35,866 bases of DNA from Alcanivorax sp. (GTDB lineage Bacteria; Pseudomonadota; Gammaproteobacteria; Pseudomonadales; Alcanivoracaceae): the NCBI RefSeq assembly GCF_014762765.1, contig NZ_JABURH010000210.1, positions 6,672 through 42,537 of the forward strand, in the 5' to 3' direction. Positions 35,094 to 35,866 of the stretch are shown here, one piece after another (position 1 is the first letter of the stretch; each line of letters begins with the position of its first letter). The notes beneath the pieces are model-generated. The model saw only the letters and a list, made by a program, of their open reading frames with translations, did no database searches and was not told the DNA's origin. Both the position numbers and the translations under genes were made by a program.

Positions 35094-35858
35094 ATGGCAG
35101 GCAGCAACATGGGCACGGACTCTTCACCGGTCAGCAGCACCTCGCTGGCAGTCCTTATCGACGCGGACAACACGCCACCGAAAATCGTCGACGGTCTGTT
35201 CGAGGAAATTGCCAAATTCGGCACGGCCAGCGTCAAGCGTATCTACGGCGACTGGACCAAGCCCAACCTGGGCGGCTGGAAAAACGTACTGCTGAAGCAC
35301 TCCGTGCAGCCGATCCAGCAGTTCGCCTATACCCAGGGCAAGAACGCCACGGACTGCAGCATGATTATCGATGCCATGGATCTGCTGTATACGAAACAAT
35401 TGTCCGGGTTCTGCCTGGTATCCAGTGACAGCGATTTCACCCGTCTGGCAGCCAGATTGCGCGAGGAAGGACAGACCGTTTACGGCTTCGGGGAGCGCAA
35501 AACCCCGGGGCCCTTTGTGGCGGCCTGTGACAAGTTCATCTATACCGAAGTGCTACGCTCTGATCACACTCCGCAAGACACCACCGGCAAAGCCGATGAG
35601 CCTGCACCCAGCGACCCGGTCAGCAAGGAACCGCCACCGCTGCAGCTGATTGCCAACGTGATTGATGATATTTCCGACGAAGATGACTGGGCCAATCTGG
35701 GCACCGTGGGCCAGCACCTGAGCAAGCGCAAACCGGACTTCGATACCCGGCTGTTCGGCCACAAGAAACTCAGCGACATGATCCGCGCCTACCCCAAGTG
35801 GTTCCAGATACAGAAAGGGCAAGGCAAAAGCATTCAGGTCAAGACGCTACGGAAGTGA
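35094..35858 (+). CDS. NYN-domain putative RNase with C-terminal LOTUS/OST-HTH domain (LabA-like)
   Basis: A 254-residue protein. Residues about 17-160 form a PIN-like NYN domain with its acidic residues in LIDADNT, KNATDCSMIIDAMDLLY and VSSDSDFTRLA, expected to bind metal for RNA cleavage. After an acidic/proline linker (about 163-185), residues about 185-254 form a LOTUS/OST-HTH-like domain (WANLGTVGQHLSKRKPDF ... KLSDMIRAYPKWFQI), a predicted RNA-binding unit. The ATG at 35094 has AAAGGAA seven bases ahead; the frame is open far upstream over the SDR gene, but that part is spurious. It is a single gene after the SDR with an 86-bp gap. Confidence 0.9.
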   Translation: MAGSNMGTDSSPVSSTSLAVLIDADNTPPKIVDGLFEEIAKFGTASVKRIYGDWTKPNLGGWKNVLLKHSVQPIQQFAYTQGKNATDCSMIIDAMDLLYTKQLSGFCLVSSDSDFTRLAARLREEGQTVYGFGERKTPGPFVAACDKFIYTEVLRSDHTPQDTTGKADEPAPSDPVSKEPPPLQLIANVIDDISDEDDWANLGTVGQHLSKRKPDFDTRLFGHKKLSDMIRAYPKWFQIQKGQGKSIQVKTLRK

Positions 35859-35866
35859 TACCTGCT

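Overview
The window is a GC-rich (roughly 60 %) Gram-negative chromosome segment. Ushers, porins, lipoproteins and OmpA proteins show an outer membrane. The mix of a membrane fatty-acid desaturase, aconitase A, Csu-type pili, a UbiB-like kinase and SO2930-type cytochrome genes fits a marine gammaproteobacterium of the Alcanivorax/Marinobacter kind. That assignment is inference from gene content; there is no rRNA or other marker gene in the window. I see no phage, transposase, tRNA, rRNA or CRISPR array.

Layout. (1) 1-4890: the 3' part of an archaic (Csu-type) chaperone-usher pilus operon (subunit tail, chaperone, usher, last subunit), followed closely by an OmpA-family protein. (2) 4931-13166: a convergent block with a Na/phosphate cotransporter-family protein (-), a divergent phosphoketolase-family enzyme (+), and a two-gene minus-strand operon of a beta-CASP metallo-beta-lactamase nuclease and a type-II P-type cation ATPase. 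The ATPase and phosphoketolase genes overlap tail to tail. (3) 13415-16261: a GH114-like glycosidase and a CPA2 (Kef-type) cation/proton antiporter preceded by a perfect FNR/Anr-type box. (4) 16446-20089: a minus-strand porin plus PstS-like periplasmic protein pair, divergent from an ABC1/UbiB-family kinase whose promoter is overlapped by a 22-bp palindrome. (5) 20472-26005: two large lipoproteins in tandem, a metal-dependent hydrolase with a beta-trefoil-like N-terminus and a 1000-residue fusion of a parallel beta-helix with a diheme c-type cytochrome module. (6) 26303-30572: acyltransferase, YgjP-like metalloprotease and aconitase A. (7) 30959-35858: a small coiled-coil protein coupled to a GNAT acetyltransferase, a candidate structured small RNA, an AraC regulator with a likely operator in front of a desaturase + SDR operon, and a NYN/LOTUS putative RNase.

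Non-coding highlights. Two copies of a ~155-160 bp element (20160-20315 and 30721-30880) have arms built from 7-bp units around a GC-rich hairpin. A candidate ~140-nt structured RNA ends in a strong terminator (about 31914-32052). Several operator-like sites lie in front of identifiable genes: an Anr box, a palindrome over a promoter, and an 8-bp direct repeat with 21-bp spacing. The least described protein-level item is the lipoprotein pair at 20472-26005.
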